Shown: positions 27,113-36,605, numbered from the stretch's first letter. The stretch: 47,272 bases of DNA from WJMT01 sp964624145 (GCA_964624145.1 CAZUXT010000027.1:1-47272), one strand, 5' to 3'. The notes: generated by a model not told the origin, from the sequence alone. Translations and numbers: made by a program.

Positions 27113-27670
27113 CTATTTTTGAATTTTAGAATCAACTTTGGCGATAATCTCTTTGGTGGAAGCATCTCTGACATAAATAGTGAGAATGTTGGAGGAACCG
27201 GCAGCTCCCTTGGTTTTGTTTTTAATAATACGGGAATTGATGCTATAGACATGTCCGGACTGGACTGAAAAAGAAAGCTCAGATTCTCCCCGCATAGAAA
27301 CAGTCTGGGAAGACATGTCTACGGTCTGGTTGGGATGAAAGCCGCGTTGAGAAGTATGGAATGTGCTTCCTTTGATGACTATACTGTGTTCACCTGGAAG
27401 GAGCTCTATATATGTAAAATTGCCCTGATGATGGGTCTGTGCCTTTAACTGAGGGATTGATAGGCTGTCAATTGCGGAGATTACCAGATTGCTTGAGGCG
27501 GAATATAGATATCCCACAGAGTCTTTAGACCGAGCAGGGCCCGGATAAGCTTTCAGATTGTTACTGCGCATGGTGGCGGCTATGTTGTGATGAGAGCATG
27601 ATGACAGAATGAAACTGAGAAGGCACACCAGATAAAATAGGGAATAAGGTTGTTTTCTTAAGTTCACCAT
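27113..27670 (-). CDS. Putative lipoprotein of unknown function
   Basis: A 185-residue protein with a typical lipoprotein signal: basic start, hydrophobic core, then LSSC at about residue 24, suggesting lipidation of that cysteine. The mature part is rich in serine, threonine and beta-prone segments (YIELLPGEHSIVIKGS) and resembles PEGA-like or carboxypeptidase-like small beta domains, but I cannot assign a family. It is followed on the same strand, 90 bases upstream of its start, by the FtsX-type permease. Confidence 0.7.
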   Translation of the reverse strand: MVNLRKQPYSLFYLVCLLSFILSSCSHHNIAATMRSNNLKAYPGPARSKDSVGYLYSASSNLVISAIDSLSIPQLKAQTHHQGNFTYIELLPGEHSIVIKGSTFHTSQRGFHPNQTVDMSSQTVSMRGESELSFSVQSGHVYSINSRIIKNKTKGAAGSSNILTIYVRDASTKEIIAKVDSKIQK

Positions 27671-27760
27671 TTTTATAATACGACAGGGAATTTATTCAGT
27701 CAATAAGGAAAAGAGAAACCTATTGATGAGTCAAGCATAACGAAGAAACATCAAATCTCA

Positions 27761-30160
27761 TTACTCATACCTTAGGGATTCAACCGGGTTGGCATGTGCC
27801 ACTTTAACTGCCTGATAACTGACTGTGATCAATGCAATTATAAGGGTTATGAATCCTGCCAACATAAAAACAAACACACTTGGATTAACCCGGTAAGCAA
27901 AGTTCTGCAGCCAGCGGTTCATTGCAAAATAAGCAGCAGGCCAGGCTATGACATTTGCCAGCAGAATCCATTTGATGAATTCCGTTACTTGAAGAGAAAT
28001 AATTCCCAGGAGAGAAGCTCCGAGCACTTTACGTATGCCGATCTCTTTTGTCCTCCGCTCCGCCATGAATGATACCATACCGAACAGACCAAGACATGCG
28101 ATAAATATGGCAAGAAAGCTAAAATATGTAAAGATCGAAAAAATTCTCTCATCAGCTTTATAAAAATTATCAATTGTTTCGTCGAGAAATTTATAAGGCA
28201 ATTCAAAACCCGGCAGCGATTCCTGCCACTTTTTATTCATAAAACTGATTGTCTCAGACATATTTTCAGTCTTTACCTTTACCGTAAGATCCGAAGGAAG
28301 ATCTAAAAGAGTCAAAATTATGGGCTGTATCTTGCTGTGAAGAGAGCGTTGATGAAAGTCTTTCACAACTCCTATTATGAGACCATTATGTGTAGGTATT
28401 TCCGAACTGGATAAGGTTCTGAGTTTAAATGAGATTCTTTTCCCGATAGGTGAAGTAAGTCCCATAGCTTTTACTGCAGTTTCATTTAGGATTACATTGG
28501 AGGAATCTGTTGCTAGGTCTTTTGAAAAAAATCTTCCTTCAAGCAGTGGAATATTGAATGTTCTTAAAAAATCATAATCAACGGAGGTTGGATAAGGAAC
28601 TGTTTCATTTCCCGGATTTTTTCCTTCCCAGGTGATTTCTTTAATCGGATTTTCATACATATGTCTCGGAAGATTGGAATTTTCCGTGAAGCTGGATTTT
28701 GTTACATTGATAATATCGGGATGCTGTAAAACCTCATGTTTGACTCTCTGGTAATTCCAGTAAAAATCACCGGCTGGTTCAAAAGTTATAATGTTATTCC
28801 TGTCAAATCCTAAGTTTCTGTTTCTTATAAAGTTAAGCTGATTATGAATGACGGCCGTTCCGATAAAAAGAATTATGGTCAGTGAAAATTGCATTATGAT
28901 GAGCAGTCTTCTCAGCAGAATGTTACTTCGTATCCCTCTGATATTTGCCTCTTTTATAACTTGAACGGGCTGAAACGATGAAAGAAATAGAGCCGGATAG
29001 CTCCCTGCAATGACTCCAGTAATCAGAATAATAATAAATAATTCCGGAACAATATATATGTTTTTTAAAATGTTAAATGTTAATTGCTTGCCTGAAAGGT
29101 TGTTAAACACAGGCAGAGCAAACTCGGTTAAAATAAGGGCTATAGGGAGTGCTAAAGAGGATAACAGAATTGATTCACAAAAAAACTGTTCGATAATATT
29201 CTTTCGGCATGCTCCGGAAACTTTTCTGATTCCGATTTCTTTGGCTCGAAGGGTAAAACGTGCTGTAGAGAGATTCATATAATTTATACATGCTATTAAA
29301 AAGATAATTAAAGCGGTTACAGACAGAAGATAGACATATGTAATGTTACGCCGCCCCTCAACATCGGCTTCGATATCCGAATACAGATGGATGTTCGTTA
29401 TCGGTTGAAGGTATACGCTTTCTATACTGGTTTCTGGGTGGTGTTTTTTTACTAAATCAACTATTTTAAGGCTTAACTCATCAGAAGACGTTTTTTCCTT
29501 AAGAAGCACATAATAGCCAGCTATGTAGCGGGACCAGTTTTCTCCTCTTTGGGCTCTCCTCGGATATATGCAATCGAACTGAAGGTGAGAATTCTGCGGG
29601 ATATTTTCAATCAACCCTGTTACTTTATAATCCCGCTGTGCTTCTTCATCATAAATGAATTTTCCCAACGGATCTTCATCTCCAAAGTACTTTCTTGCCA
29701 TTTTCTCTGTTATCACGATTGAATAGGGTTCGTTTAAAGCTGTTTTAGAACTGCCTTTTATAAACGGAAATGAAAATATTTCAAAAAAATGCGGGTCCAT
29801 ATTATAACAGATGTCATTCATGAATCCTTTGCCGTTATAAAGAAGGTTATTTCCTGTGTATGGTCCCATACATGTCGTAAAATCAGCTATTTCTGGAAAT
29901 TCTGCTTTCATTGCCGGACCTAAGGGAACGGGACCGGATAAATCTTCTGTAGTTCCCTGGGCAGTTCGTTTCTCAAAAACCACTCTGTATAAATTGTGAG
30001 CATGCTCATGAAACCTGTCATAGCTCAATTCATTTTGAACCCATAAAAGCATAAGTATACAGCATGTCATGCCTACGGCTAGGCCGCAGATATTAATAAA
30101 AGTATATCCTTTATGTTTTTTAATGTTTCTGAGTGCTGTTTTTAAATAATTTTTAAACAT
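27761..30160 (-). CDS. FtsX/MacB-type ABC transporter permease
   Basis: A 799-residue permease starting MFKNYLKTALRNIKKHKGYTF, with two copies of the MacB periplasmic core plus FtsX membrane module. Membrane helices lie near residues 20-40, 285-305, 340-360 and 385-410, and again in the C-terminal third. The second FtsX segment contains RRTKEIGIRKVLGAS, and an earlier copy reads LRAKEIGIRKVSGACRKN. Such permeases usually pair with a separate ATPase for export or lipoprotein-type work; none is adjacent. The frame stays open upstream to 30298 (46 more residues) and 30199 is also a possible ATG. I chose the family-like start, but the ribosome site is weak. Confidence 0.88.
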   Translation of the reverse strand: MFKNYLKTALRNIKKHKGYTFINICGLAVGMTCCILMLLWVQNELSYDRFHEHAHNLYRVVFEKRTAQGTTEDLSGPVPLGPAMKAEFPEIADFTTCMGPYTGNNLLYNGKGFMNDICYNMDPHFFEIFSFPFIKGSSKTALNEPYSIVITEKMARKYFGDEDPLGKFIYDEEAQRDYKVTGLIENIPQNSHLQFDCIYPRRAQRGENWSRYIAGYYVLLKEKTSSDELSLKIVDLVKKHHPETSIESVYLQPITNIHLYSDIEADVEGRRNITYVYLLSVTALIIFLIACINYMNLSTARFTLRAKEIGIRKVSGACRKNIIEQFFCESILLSSLALPIALILTEFALPVFNNLSGKQLTFNILKNIYIVPELFIIILITGVIAGSYPALFLSSFQPVQVIKEANIRGIRSNILLRRLLIIMQFSLTIILFIGTAVIHNQLNFIRNRNLGFDRNNIITFEPAGDFYWNYQRVKHEVLQHPDIINVTKSSFTENSNLPRHMYENPIKEITWEGKNPGNETVPYPTSVDYDFLRTFNIPLLEGRFFSKDLATDSSNVILNETAVKAMGLTSPIGKRISFKLRTLSSSEIPTHNGLIIGVVKDFHQRSLHSKIQPIILTLLDLPSDLTVKVKTENMSETISFMNKKWQESLPGFELPYKFLDETIDNFYKADERIFSIFTYFSFLAIFIACLGLFGMVSFMAERRTKEIGIRKVLGASLLGIISLQVTEFIKWILLANVIAWPAAYFAMNRWLQNFAYRVNPSVFVFMLAGFITLIIALITVSYQAVKVAHANPVESLRYE

Positions 30161-30364
30161 ATTAAAATCCCATATTAATTTAACCTTTTCTAGAATCATA
30201 GATGCAAGATATATGCCATACTCTTCAATTGATGTATTTCTCCACTCATAATAATAAACCTGTCCGTTTTTGAACAGTTTATGTTCCCCTGCGTACAAAA
30301 AATCTAATCTTTCTCTCTTTACCGCACCTGCGATTTATTCTATTATTAGAAAGGAGAAAAACAA

Positions 30365-30784
30365 ATGAAAGTCATCAATGATTCCATCCATCTGTCCGCT
30401 TCCGGATTCAGTGATATGAAGGACATTACAGGAGAAGTATCAAGCAAACTTGCCTCCCACGGGCTCCGATCAGGCCAGGTCACTCTCTTTGTCTCCGGTT
30501 CCACAGCAGGTCTCACCACCATCGAATACGAGCCGGGATTGGAAAAAGACTTCACAGAACTCATGGAACGTGTGGCCCCTTCCAATAAGACCTATCACCA
30601 TGACGCCCGATGGGGCGACGGCAACGGATTCTCTCACGTAAGAGCCTCTCTTTTGGGGCCTTCTTTGACCGTGCCCTTTTCAGACGGAAAGCTTGTGCTC
30701 GGAACCTGGCAGCAGATCGTGTTTGTTGATTTTGACAACCGCTCCCGCTCGCGAAACATCGTACTTCAGTTCATAGGAGAATAG
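30365..30784 (+). CDS. YjbQ/UPF0047 family protein
   Basis: A 139-residue protein with family blocks VSGSTAGLTTIEYEPGLEKD, the HHDARWGDGNGFSHVRASLLGPSL segment and GTWQQIVFVDFDNRSR. The conserved histidines and acidic residues form the putative active site. Members can replace thiamine-phosphate synthase weakly, but the true role is unclear. A GAAAGGAG ribosome site precedes the ATG. It is followed three bases later by the YprB-like nuclease gene. Confidence 0.92.
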   Translation: MKVINDSIHLSASGFSDMKDITGEVSSKLASHGLRSGQVTLFVSGSTAGLTTIEYEPGLEKDFTELMERVAPSNKTYHHDARWGDGNGFSHVRASLLGPSLTVPFSDGKLVLGTWQQIVFVDFDNRSRSRNIVLQFIGE

Positions 30785-30787
30785 GCA

Positions 30788-32131
30788 TTGGCAGAGGATA
30801 TAAAAGAAAAGCTCAAACGCATAAAAAAGGAACGGGAAGCCCGCACAAAGTCCCAGGAACTCAGGGACGCATGGTCAAAAATTGAGGCCAGGGAAGAACT
30901 TTCCACCAAAGAGAAGCTGGAACAGCTCATCCAGTTGAAAAGGGAACAAAAGCCCAAAGAAAAGCCCGAACCCCGTTTTGAGCCCAGGGACAGAGAGGCT
31001 CTCCGGTTTACGGAAACGCCCTATTCCCTGGACACCCGCTATGGAAAAATCAAAGTTTCCCAGGGGCTTGATATCCCGGGCCCCACGCTTGCCTGTTTGA
31101 GCGGTGACCCTGAGTTTGAGTCCAAAGACCTGTCCAAAGCCCTTTTTATTGACCTTGAGACCACAGGCCTTTCAGGGGGGACCGGAGTGATTCCCTTTAA
31201 TGTGGGCATGGGTTATTACAGAGATGATAAATTCTGGGTCGGCCAGTATTTTCTGGGCGAACTCTCTGAAGAAGAACGCATGATAAAGGAGCTTTATCAG
31301 TTCTTTAAGGACATGAAATTCGAATCAGTAGTCACATACAACGGCAAAGCCTTTGACATCCCTCTCCTTGAGACCCGCTTTATTCTCCACAGGACACCGT
31401 TCGAACTCACGGAACTCCCTCATCTTGATTTTCTTTTTCCCGCCCGAAGTCTGTGGCGCCATAAACATGAAAGCTGCCGGCTTTTCCATCTGGCGCAGCA
31501 AGTGGTGGAAACCTACAGGGAAGAAGACATTCCGTCCGCTGAGATTCCCTGGAGATATTTTCAATACCTTCAGACCGGAAACTATGAACTGATCGAGCCC
31601 ATTCTCTACCACAATGCCGAGGACATCCTCTCTCTTCTGGGAGTGGTGATCATCGGCGCATCCATATTTTCCGAAGGCCTGGAAGAACTGACTCCGGACT
31701 CTATGGATTTTTTTGGCGCAGGCAAGGTTATGGAACGGTTGGGAAACGAGGAAGAGGCAGCCCGATTCTTCTCCAAAGCCCTGGAAGGAGAGCTCACTGA
31801 AGAGGTGGGCCTTTCCACACGGCGCAGATTATCCCTTCAGTTCAAGCGAAACGAAAAATGGGAAAATGCGGTCATACTGTGGCAAGAGATGGCCTCTATG
31901 AACGAGCCCTGTTTCGACCTTCTTTTTTCTCTGCGTGAGCTTTCCATGTTCTATGAACACAGAAAGAGAAAGTATGAAAAAGCCCTTATATACGCAGAGG
32001 AAGGGTTTGTGCTTTCCAGAGGGTATTCTTCCCATTATGAGGAAGATTTTACCCACCGCAGAGAGCGCATCAAACAGAAGATGAAAAGACAGAAACAGAA
32101 GAAAACCGAAAAGGAGAAAGATCCCCAATGA
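30788..32131 (+). CDS. YprB-like RNase H-fold exonuclease domain protein
   Basis: A 447-residue protein. A charged coiled N-terminus (residues 1-65) precedes an RNase H-like/DEDD exonuclease domain at about 115-300, with IDLETTGL (first acidic pair), VTYNGKAFDIPLLETR, LPHLDFLF and YHNAEDILSLLGV (later acidic residues). The C-terminal part has helical repeats resembling TPRs and ends in a lysine-rich tail. Start is TTG at 30788, supported by AGGAG eight bases upstream and the lack of a good ATG. Its stop overlaps the ATG of a truncated dehydrogenase remnant. Confidence 0.85.
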   Translation: MAEDIKEKLKRIKKEREARTKSQELRDAWSKIEAREELSTKEKLEQLIQLKREQKPKEKPEPRFEPRDREALRFTETPYSLDTRYGKIKVSQGLDIPGPTLACLSGDPEFESKDLSKALFIDLETTGLSGGTGVIPFNVGMGYYRDDKFWVGQYFLGELSEEERMIKELYQFFKDMKFESVVTYNGKAFDIPLLETRFILHRTPFELTELPHLDFLFPARSLWRHKHESCRLFHLAQQVVETYREEDIPSAEIPWRYFQYLQTGNYELIEPILYHNAEDILSLLGVVIIGASIFSEGLEELTPDSMDFFGAGKVMERLGNEEEAARFFSKALEGELTEEVGLSTRRRLSLQFKRNEKWENAVILWQEMASMNEPCFDLLFSLRELSMFYEHRKRKYEKALIYAEEGFVLSRGYSSHYEEDFTHRRERIKQKMKRQKQKKTEKEKDPQ

Positions 32132-32238
32132 AAGCCATGCAGCTGAAGAGATTCGGCCTGATCGAAGAGAGCCCTCTCGAATATGTGGATATTCGAATAG
32201 AAACAATTCTTTTGCCTGAGTTTTGTATTTTGTTATAA
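32128..32238 (+). pseudogene. 5' remnant of a zinc-dependent alcohol dehydrogenase gene
   Basis: The ATG overlaps the stop of the upstream gene (ATGA) and the first ~23 codons read MKAMQLKRFGLIEESPLEYVDI, the usual N-terminus of medium-chain zinc alcohol dehydrogenases. Similarity then ends abruptly near 32195-32200, and the frame runs into a 39-base sequence that also occurs as the tRNA-Arg promoter at 36323-36361, stopping at 32238. Over 300 codons are missing. This is a deletion or rearrangement breakpoint; the rest of the gene is not elsewhere in the window. Confidence 0.75.
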
Positions 32239-32239
32239 T
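32201..32239 (+). repeat. Duplicated promoter-like sequence (copy A)
   Basis: Thirty-six of 39 bases match 36323-36361, differing at three positions. Both end in TATAAT preceded by a TTTGCC/TTGCCT -35-like element 16-17 bases upstream. Copy B lies just before the tRNA-Arg start, so copy A may be a duplicated tRNA promoter left at a rearrangement junction. Whether copy A is active is unknown. Confidence 0.65.
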
Positions 32240-32290
32240 GAAATTGGGGGATTGAAATTGGGATTGAAATTGGGGGACGGGCCCGGGCAA
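32240..32290 (+). repeat. GAAATTGGG tandem array followed by a GC-rich palindrome
   Basis: Three copies of GAAATTGGG start at 32240, 32254 and 32266, followed by GGGACGGGCCCGGGC with a palindromic GCCCGGGC core. This composition resembles flanks of REP-associated (Y1-type) transposase genes, but no transposase is present. The following stretch to 32458 holds two short hairpins (TTTCCA/TGGAAA around 32321-32345 and CCTAAA/TTTAGG at 32362-32381) and no gene. Confidence 0.4.
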
Positions 32291-32458
32291 AATAAACTAT
32301 ATCAATAAGTTAACCCTATTTTTCCACAGCTCCTTACCCTGGAAAGCCCGCATTTTTGGGGCCTAAAATCACCAATTTAGGGTTTACAATCAGATATTTG
32401 ACTGAATGGATTTCCACTGGTAATATAAAAATACAGCTGTAAAGAAAGGGGATCGTTG

Positions 32459-33691
32459 ATGGAACCAGATAAAAACGGCTTTCAACAAAAAATGAATAAC
32501 CTTTTTTTAAGAGGGATTATCTTTTTAAGTGTCTTTTGTCTTTTTTCGCTCGCATCTATAGAGAGTCAAACCGAGGTCAAAGATGTTTATAAGACCGGGG
32601 TCATCACTCTTAAAAATACCCCCGGATTTGGTGAGAAAACGGATTGGGATACTCTTTTTTACAACACTCATACAGATATCACAGTGGCGCCCGATGGATC
32701 CATATTTGCGGCATCCAGCCGGCAGCACAAAGTATTCAAATTTGATTCCAACGGAAACTTGATCAAATCTTTCGGTCAAAAAGGGCAGGGGCCTGGGGAT
32801 TTTAACATGCCTGGAGACCTATCCGTACTGGATGGGAAATACCTTGTGGTGGGGGAGTATGCCCTGAATCACCGCATCAGTCTTTTTGATCTGGAGGGAA
32901 ATTTTATAAAGGTTCTCAAAACCACAAAAAGCGTGTATTCTACATTGGCTCTAAGGGACAGCAAAGTCGCTTATATGTCTCTTTCTCATGGGCCTGAAGA
33001 TAAAAATCAAACAGAACAATTTCAAACTGTTTATATCAAAGATACAGCCACTCAAAAAGAAATCGAGGTCAGCTCTTTCAATACATTTTCCCGCACAATT
33101 GCTTTGAAATCCAGGACCAGATTCAGTTTTGGTGAGAGCACACAAGGAAGAACCCTTATTTCTCGAACCAAGGACGGGAATCTGGTAGTAGGGATTTCAA
33201 ATCAACCGTTTTTAACCGTTTATTCCCCGGATGGAGCGAAGCTTTATGAGATTGCTTTAAGAGGCGAGGCCATACCGGTGACTCGCTCCTTTATTCGGCG
33301 ATTTAAAGAGCAGCAGTTGAATGAATTAAGAGAGAATCCACAGTTTATGAAGGGGCCTGGGGGGACCATGCTGAAGGAACTGGAAAAAGCTGATTTTGAA
33401 ACAGTTTTTGATAAATACCTGCCTCTTTATCGAGAGCTTTTGTCTGATGAGGCCGGACATATTTTGGTGTTTCGTAAAGATGGCTGCTTTTCCGACTGTC
33501 CTAATATTTTTGAGGTGTATACGTCTGAAGGAGATTTTATTTGCGAGACAGAGATCAAAACCGGAGATTATAAGCTCCTCATCAGTCGAATTAGCAAACA
33601 CATATGCTTTACAGATGAAGGACTCATTGCCCTTGTAGAGCCTCTCAATTCCCCCCAATTCCGCCTGGAGATCATCAAAGTGGCATATTAA
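32459..33691 (+). CDS. 6-bladed beta-propeller exported protein
   Basis: A 410-residue protein with a hydrophobic N-terminal segment (LRGIIFLSVFCLFSLA) acting as signal peptide or anchor. Propeller repeats follow, typified by ITVAPDGSIFAASSRQHKVFKF and the FGQKGQGPGDFNMPGDLSV motif near residue 105. Such proteins occur as large paralogous families in this type of genome and are thought to bind ligands outside the cytoplasm; the ligand is unknown. ATG 32459 is preferred over an adjacent TTG because of the AAAGGGG ribosome site. A paralogue follows 28 bases later. Confidence 0.85.
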   Translation: MEPDKNGFQQKMNNLFLRGIIFLSVFCLFSLASIESQTEVKDVYKTGVITLKNTPGFGEKTDWDTLFYNTHTDITVAPDGSIFAASSRQHKVFKFDSNGNLIKSFGQKGQGPGDFNMPGDLSVLDGKYLVVGEYALNHRISLFDLEGNFIKVLKTTKSVYSTLALRDSKVAYMSLSHGPEDKNQTEQFQTVYIKDTATQKEIEVSSFNTFSRTIALKSRTRFSFGESTQGRTLISRTKDGNLVVGISNQPFLTVYSPDGAKLYEIALRGEAIPVTRSFIRRFKEQQLNELRENPQFMKGPGGTMLKELEKADFETVFDKYLPLYRELLSDEAGHILVFRKDGCFSDCPNIFEVYTSEGDFICETEIKTGDYKLLISRISKHICFTDEGLIALVEPLNSPQFRLEIIKVAY

Positions 33692-33719
33692 GGATACTGT
33701 TTAAGGAAAGGAGATTAAA

Positions 33720-34925
33720 ATGAAGACATTAATAAGATCATTGCTATTCACCATAGTGTTTGCATTATTGGTCCTTCCCGATACAGGAAGCCTCCAAAAA
33801 GCGGAATGGAAAGGTACTATTGAGTATGAAAAAGGAATCAAAGTCATTAAAAACCCAAAAAAGCCCCTTTATGGTGAGATTGAATTTAAGCTCAAAGAAG
33901 ATCTGGTTATAGGCAGTGCTGATGATGAAAATTCCAGGTTCTTTGAATGGCTCTCTTTGGATGTGGATGAGAGCGGGAACATCTATGTCCTGGATCGGGG
34001 AAGCCACAGGATTCAGAAGTTTGATAGCGAAGGTAAATTTATGATAACCATGGGAAGAAAGGGACAAGGACCGGGGGAATTTTCCAGCCCGGATCACATA
34101 ACTCTGGATGAAGAGAAGAATATCTATGTCAAAGATAGAACAAAAGCGCATATATTCGATAAAAAGGGGCAGTTTGTGAAGTCTTTTCCTATTCCCCTTA
34201 ATAGCCATAATTTTAAGATAACCAATGAGAACCGATTTCTGGGAGAACGGCTGGACATTAGACCTCCTGATGAGTTATCTGAAGATGTTGTGCTTATGAA
34301 TGAGAACCTCACAGTGTTAAAGGAAATTGCCAGCTATCCCTCCATAAGAATGGATTCCATGTTTAACCGGAAAGATCGATTTGCAATTCTTGTTCCAGAA
34401 CTTTGTTTTTGCCCCAGTATCAAAGATTATGCGGTCTATGGATTTCCCTCTGAATACAAGCTGTTTGAAGTCGACTCCAGCGGCAGAGTGACGAAAATCA
34501 TTGAGAAAGACGAACCCACAGATAAAATTTCCGGAAAAGAAAAAAAGAAGATCATTGATGAGCTCATGGACCAGATAAAAAGCCGGAGTTCTTCTAAACA
34601 GGAACCAAGAGAGGAGCTTAAAAAAAGAGTATTGATTTCAAAATTCAGGCCTTTTTTTGACGGGATCCTGCTGGATGAGAAAGGCAACATATATTCAAAA
34701 AAAGCTGAATCTTATCTGGATGAGGATGAGGATCATAAGTGCGATTTTTTCAACAGCGATGGGCAGTGTCTCTACAGAATTCAGATCCCAAAGGAAATTA
34801 AAAACATAAAAGTCATAAAAATGGACTGTGTTTTCGGCACGCCTTATGACCGTGAAGCTGGGTATTTTCAGGTGAAGAGATACAGAATCGAAAATTGGGG
34901 TCAGCTTCAAGAGAAAATTCACTAG
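33720..34925 (+). CDS. 6-bladed beta-propeller exported protein
   Basis: A 401-residue paralogue of its upstream neighbour. It has a signal peptide (SLLFTIVFALLVLPDTGSLQ) and NHL-like blades such as LDVDESGNIYVLDRGSHRIQ followed by a GRKGQGPGEFSSPDHITL turn. A charged lysine/glutamate insertion lies at about residues 270-310. An AAAGGAGA site precedes the ATG. It is probably co-transcribed with the gene at 32459, suggesting the two form a pair or a complex, although no function is known. Confidence 0.85.
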   Translation: MKTLIRSLLFTIVFALLVLPDTGSLQKAEWKGTIEYEKGIKVIKNPKKPLYGEIEFKLKEDLVIGSADDENSRFFEWLSLDVDESGNIYVLDRGSHRIQKFDSEGKFMITMGRKGQGPGEFSSPDHITLDEEKNIYVKDRTKAHIFDKKGQFVKSFPIPLNSHNFKITNENRFLGERLDIRPPDELSEDVVLMNENLTVLKEIASYPSIRMDSMFNRKDRFAILVPELCFCPSIKDYAVYGFPSEYKLFEVDSSGRVTKIIEKDEPTDKISGKEKKKIIDELMDQIKSRSSSKQEPREELKKRVLISKFRPFFDGILLDEKGNIYSKKAESYLDEDEDHKCDFFNSDGQCLYRIQIPKEIKNIKVIKMDCVFGTPYDREAGYFQVKRYRIENWGQLQEKIH

Positions 34926-35020
34926 ATACATAACAATTAAAAAATCCTAAAAGGGAAGAGGTTCTGAGGACTGCTTCGGATATCCGAGTGAAAACAATTT
35001 CTGGAAATGTTTTAAAAAGT

Positions 35021-36196
35021 TTACTCCCAAATCATCTTATAGACAACTAGTTCCTTATATCCTGAAGCCTTCTCTCGTATACAATAGAAACGACCATTTT
35101 TGGCTTTGGCTATACTCCCTCCACTCACTCTGTGTCCTGGATACATCCATGAACTAAAACTAGGCATACTTTTTCTTGCTATAAAAAAGCCCTCAGGATT
35201 GAATATGTCATGGATATATTCATTTTCATTTACGCCCTTTTCATAAGTTCTTACATAGAGACGTCCCATGTCATCTAAGAAAAAATAATGAAAAGGAGGC
35301 ATGGCATCAGGAATGATGACCCTGTCTTTAAAGCGCCCCATATTAGAAAGTAAAGTATCAATGAAATCCTGAGTTGGTTTCACAGGTTTGTATTTCTTCC
35401 TGATCTTTCTTGTAAGATTTCCATCTAAATCAAACTCCAAAATTTCATATCCACGAGATTCGTGACCGACAAAGATATTCTTATCCATAATCTGATATAT
35501 AAAGACACGAGGTGAGCCTTTTCTTTTCGTCTGATTTGCCATGAATGTTTGGCCATGATCGCACCTATCAAGCTCTAACAGTATCTGAAATTCAGAATCA
35601 CACAATTCAAGCGAATCAAAACGGTGTTTTGAGGAAAAGTCAAAATTGTCCGTATATTTTAGATAGTTATTATTCTTTAGAGGAAATAGAACAAACAAGC
35701 GACTACTTTTAAGCATAATTTGAGTTTCCTTGGTTAAAGCCCCTTGTTTATTAAAATAAAACAACTTGAACTTGCTGTGATCTTGGATTAGAATTTTGTC
35801 TCTTTCAGTGATATAGGCATTTATCGGAGCCATAATCTCTCCGGGGCCTTGCCCATAAACACCGAATGAGTTGGAAAAATTGCCTTCTCTATCAAATCTA
35901 TAAACCAAATGTTCTTTTCGATCTGATCCTTGCAAAACATATATACTCCCTTCAGAGTCAATGTCGAAACCACCGATATCTATCAGAGCTACTTCAGCGC
36001 TTTCTTCTTTCTCAGTATCAATTGTGAATAGTTCCTCAAGCTGAAGAGTCGATAGCTCTCCTTTTATCTTGTATGGCTCCAGTCGGTTTATAACAACTTC
36101 CACACCATCCTCAATAATCCTCTTAACATCATCATGTTTTGGGCCGCAGTAGATACATAAGAATAATATCGAAATCAAAAGAACTATTTTCTTCAT
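35021..36196 (-). CDS. 6-bladed beta-propeller protein, probable lipoprotein
   Basis: A 391-residue protein with a signal sequence MKKIVLLISILFLCIYCG whose second cysteine may be lipidated. Blades include IDIGGFDIDSEGSIYVLQG and FGVYGQGPGEIMAPINAYI, the same turn motif as in the two plus-strand paralogues. The frame starts five codons earlier at 36211, but MKKIV at 36196 is the better signal-peptide start. It is convergent with the plus-strand pair, so it is a separate transcript. The more divergent blades suggest a different ligand. Confidence 0.83.
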   Translation of the reverse strand: MKKIVLLISILFLCIYCGPKHDDVKRIIEDGVEVVINRLEPYKIKGELSTLQLEELFTIDTEKEESAEVALIDIGGFDIDSEGSIYVLQGSDRKEHLVYRFDREGNFSNSFGVYGQGPGEIMAPINAYITERDKILIQDHSKFKLFYFNKQGALTKETQIMLKSSRLFVLFPLKNNNYLKYTDNFDFSSKHRFDSLELCDSEFQILLELDRCDHGQTFMANQTKRKGSPRVFIYQIMDKNIFVGHESRGYEILEFDLDGNLTRKIRKKYKPVKPTQDFIDTLLSNMGRFKDRVIIPDAMPPFHYFFLDDMGRLYVRTYEKGVNENEYIHDIFNPEGFFIARKSMPSFSSWMYPGHRVSGGSIAKAKNGRFYCIREKASGYKELVVYKMIWE

Positions 36197-36332
36197 GCTT
36201 AAACTACCCAATTCCAGATATTCAATAAGGCAGTCCTTTTTTGGTCCTCATTAATAGAGACTTAAATATGTGATGGTTTTATCTATTTTACCATATAAAT
36301 TGTGTTCATAAATAACCAACCAAAACAATCCT

Positions 36333-36361
36333 TTTGCCTCTGTTTTGTATTTTGTTATAAT
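36333..36361 (+). promoter_or_regulatory. Native tRNA-Arg promoter, now stranded at the left junction
   Basis: TTTGCC (36333-36338) and TATAAT (36356-36361) are 17 bases apart and lie 28 bases before the tRNA 5' end. Because the element is inserted within the tRNA, this promoter now reads through the 5' tRNA half into the element. Confidence 0.6.
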
Positions 36362-36388
36362 AGCTTCAGTTTTAATTCATCTATGATG

Positions 36389-36430
<42 letters not shown>

Positions 36431-36515
36431 CTTAAAAGTCCCCCTGGAAAATCCGTTTTCCCCTGTAAAAGTGTCTATTGATTCTTAAAGATTCTTAGGT
36501 TTTTCCGTTCAATGT

Positions 36516-36532
36516 CGTCACTAATCCCGTCA
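36516..36532 (+). promoter_or_regulatory. Left arm-type integrase site candidates
   Basis: Two CGTCA repeats (36516-36520, 36528-36532), within CGTCACT and CCCGTCACTGGT contexts, are spaced 12 bases. The same AATCCCGTCA word occurs near the right end at 47130-47150, again as a pair spaced 11 bases. Paired repeats near both ends, at matching distances of roughly 70-90 bases from the junctions, are what arm-type integrase sites look like. Confidence 0.45.
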
Positions 36533-36605
36533 CTGGTTTATAACTTGTCAAAAGCATATTTTGAAGATATGATATTATTAGATTCAATTTTTAAGGGAGG
36601 TTTGA

